Source: UBA1801 sp035353395 | GTDB lineage: Bacteria; Acidobacteriota; Holophagae; Holophagales; Holophagaceae | DNA: 6,695 nucleotides | Assembly: GCA_035353395.1 (NCBI GenBank) | Contig: DAOPZL010000095.1 | Location: 1 to 6,695 of the forward strand | Direction of reading: 5' to 3' | In this document: positions 5,857 to 6,695 of the stretch, piece after piece | How positions within the stretch are numbered: position 1 is the stretch's first letter | How the letters are laid out: each line of letters opens with the position of its first letter | Program-made: the position numbers and the translations under genes | The notes under the pieces: model-generated | Seen by the model: only the letters and a program-made list of their open reading frames with translations | Databases searched by the model: none | Told to the model about the DNA's origin: nothing

Positions 5857-5882
5857 GCCGCAAAACATCATGGTTTTGCGGC
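5857..5882. promoter_or_regulatory. Long dyad GCCGCAAAAC-N6-GTTTTGCGGC between divergent genes (possible operator)
   Basis: Two perfect 10-base arms (5857-5866 and 5873-5882) flank a 6-base centre ATCATG. It lies 24 bases before the resolvase-like start and 86 bases before cbiM. There is no T-run outside the stem, so it is a poor terminator; its symmetry and position suit a dimeric DNA-binding protein acting on one or both promoters. It could alternatively be a relic recombination core site. The function is inferred from position only. Confidence 0.55.
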
Positions 5883-5906
5883 GGGCCGCGGACTAGGCTC
5901 GTAGTC

Positions 5907-6503
5907 ATGGACAGTCGCCGCCAGGAGCCGCTTCGAGCCGCCGTCTATGCCCGGATCCGCATGGAGGACGCCCTCGACCTGCCCATGCAGGGCCACGCCC
6001 TGGTCTCCTTCGCCGAACAGAAAGGCTGGCGGGTGGTCCGCAAGGAGCTCGAACGGGCGGCCGAGAACGCCCGCCGGCTGCCGGCCCGGGAGCGCCTCCT
6101 GGCGGCGGCCCGCCGCGGCGAGCTGGACGTCGTCGTGGCCTGGAAGCTGGACCGCATCGCGCGGAGCCTTCCGGAGCTGGTGTCCCTCCTCGACGGCCTG
6201 GGCGGCCGGGGCATCGGGCTGGCGACCCTGGCCGACGACTTCGACTTCACCTCCGAGGAGGGGCCGCGCCTGGCGCGGATCGTGCGCGTCCTCTCGACCC
6301 TCCAGCGCGTGACCCACCGGGACCAGGTGCGGTCCGGCCTGGCCAGGTCCGGGAATCCCGTGGGCCGGCCGCCTTCCGCGGGCGTGCACCTCCCGAAGGT
6401 GCTCGAGTGGACCGCCCAGGGCTGCAGCCAGCGCGAGATCGCGCGACGCCTCGGGATCCATCCCCGGACCGTGGCCCGGCTCCTGGCGGGCGCGAAGCCG
6501 TGA
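5907..6503 (+). CDS. Serine-recombinase-fold protein lacking the catalytic serine, with C-terminal helix-turn-helix
   Basis: A 198-residue protein with the order of a small resolvase/invertase: catalytic-type domain (about 10-140), a hinge ending GRPP (153-156), and a helix-turn-helix GCSQREIARRLGIHPRTVARLL (172-193). Resolvases usually open YARVS, where Ser is the DNA-attacking nucleophile; here the segment is YARIRMED (14-21), with Arg at the Ser position (18). The KLDRIARS motif (80-87) with its arginines is intact, but the usual VSG loop is missing and the ERELI-type helix reads LQRVTHRDQVRSGL (132-145), losing most acidic positions. Strand cleavage is therefore unlikely while DNA binding seems preserved. 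It may be a decaying recombinase or a domesticated regulator. The gene is divergent from cbiM across two dyads and overlaps the next gene by four bases, which ties it to a host operon. ATG 5907 has only a weak upstream AGG. Confidence 0.8.
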   Translation: MDSRRQEPLRAAVYARIRMEDALDLPMQGHALVSFAEQKGWRVVRKELERAAENARRLPARERLLAAARRGELDVVVAWKLDRIARSLPELVSLLDGLGGRGIGLATLADDFDFTSEEGPRLARIVRVLSTLQRVTHRDQVRSGLARSGNPVGRPPSAGVHLPKVLEWTAQGCSQREIARRLGIHPRTVARLLAGAKP

Positions 6504-6695
6504 AGGCGCTCCTGCTGGACCTGGACGACACCCTCGTCGACGAGCAGCGCGCGGTGCGGCAGGCCTTTTCCGCCCTCCTGGACCGGCACCGGGACCAGCT
6601 TCCGGACCTCCCGGAGGCGGCCCTGCTGGCGAGATGGCGGGAGATCACCCTGCGGCACTGGGTGCGCTACGAGCGCGGCGAGATCTCCTTCCTCG
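6500..6695 (+). CDS. HAD-family hydrolase (N-terminal part; gene runs off the right edge)
   Basis: Starting with GTG at 6500, 65 codons are open to the window end. The N-terminus KALLLDLDDTLVDE carries HAD motif I (DLDDT, residues 7-11), whose first Asp is the phosphoryl-accepting nucleophile and second Asp the general acid. The following helical stretch (about 15-65) looks like the beginning of a C1-type cap domain, as in phosphoglycolate phosphatase or YjjG-like enzymes. The substrate cannot be told. The start overlaps the stop of the resolvase-like gene (GTGA), so the two are probably translated from one message. The remaining HAD motifs are beyond the edge. Confidence 0.85.
   Translation, partial: MKALLLDLDDTLVDEQRAVRQAFSALLDRHRDQLPDLPEAALLARWREITLRHWVRYERGEISFL

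Larger units (their letters stand above)
5771..5906. promoter_or_regulatory. Divergent promoter region between cbiM and the resolvase-like gene
   Basis: This 136-base spacer must hold the promoters for both directions. Next to cbiM is a strong minus-strand Shine-Dalgarno (5777-5785) and an AT-richer section (5786-5820), where TATCTT (minus strand, about 5784-5789) is a possible -10. Two dyads, listed separately, and a short GACTA-N6-TAGTC inverted repeat (5891-5906) just before the plus-strand ATG are present. A cobalamin riboswitch was looked for but no B12-box-like core was seen and the leader is short; no NikR-type GTATGA/TCATAC pair was found. Confidence 0.55.

Noticed and set aside
5108..5896. 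Plus-strand open frame antisense to cbiM
   Set aside because: Glu/Gly/His-rich shadow translation without recognisable domains.
5771..5906. Cobalamin riboswitch in front of cbiM
   Set aside because: The leader is too short and no B12-box-like core was seen.

Overview
The window is high-GC bacterial DNA with tightly packed genes, and it looks like part of a draft or metagenome scaffold. The organism cannot be fixed from the sequence. The GC-rich coding style and gene mix would fit a Holophaga/Geothrix-like acidobacterium or another high-GC lineage, but that is a weak inference. Two runs of 100 N (2772-2871 and 4631-4730) interrupt it. Each is flanked by an identical 55-base direct copy, the pattern left when overlapping contig ends (k-mer of about 55) are joined with a default gap. 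Both gaps are probably artefacts and the real DNA is probably continuous there.

Left edge (1-260, minus strand): the 5' end of a Cas3-type HD nuclease gene, the first visible gene of a type I CRISPR-cas operon running out of the window. A 247-base AT-rich divergent spacer (261-507) with short direct and inverted repeats separates it from a plus-strand pair. That pair (508-2770) is an unusually compact cysteine-desulfurase-like PLP enzyme followed by an RlmI-type 23S rRNA cytosine methyltransferase.

Centre (2926-5770): a 167-base convergent spacer holds an imperfect, REP-like palindromic element. After it comes a complete minus-strand metal-uptake operon, cbiM-cbiQ-cbiO, an energy-coupling-factor transporter for cobalt and/or nickel. 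CbiM binds the metal (N-terminal Met-His-Ile and His67) and carries a CbiN/NikN-like C-terminal extension. CbiQ is the transmembrane coupling subunit and CbiO the ATPase. Gene joints are 3 bases (cbiM/cbiQ) and 0 bases (cbiQ/cbiO), so the three are surely co-expressed.

Right part (5771-6695): a 136-base divergent spacer with two conspicuous dyads separates cbiM from a plus-strand gene for a serine-recombinase-fold protein. This protein has Arg where the catalytic Ser should be, but keeps the arginine-rich motif and a C-terminal helix-turn-helix. A HAD-family phosphatase gene overlaps its stop codon (GTGA) and runs off the right edge. The most interesting hypothesis here is that the inactivated resolvase has become a DNA-binding regulator of its own operon and/or the divergent metal transporter. 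That is inference and needs testing.
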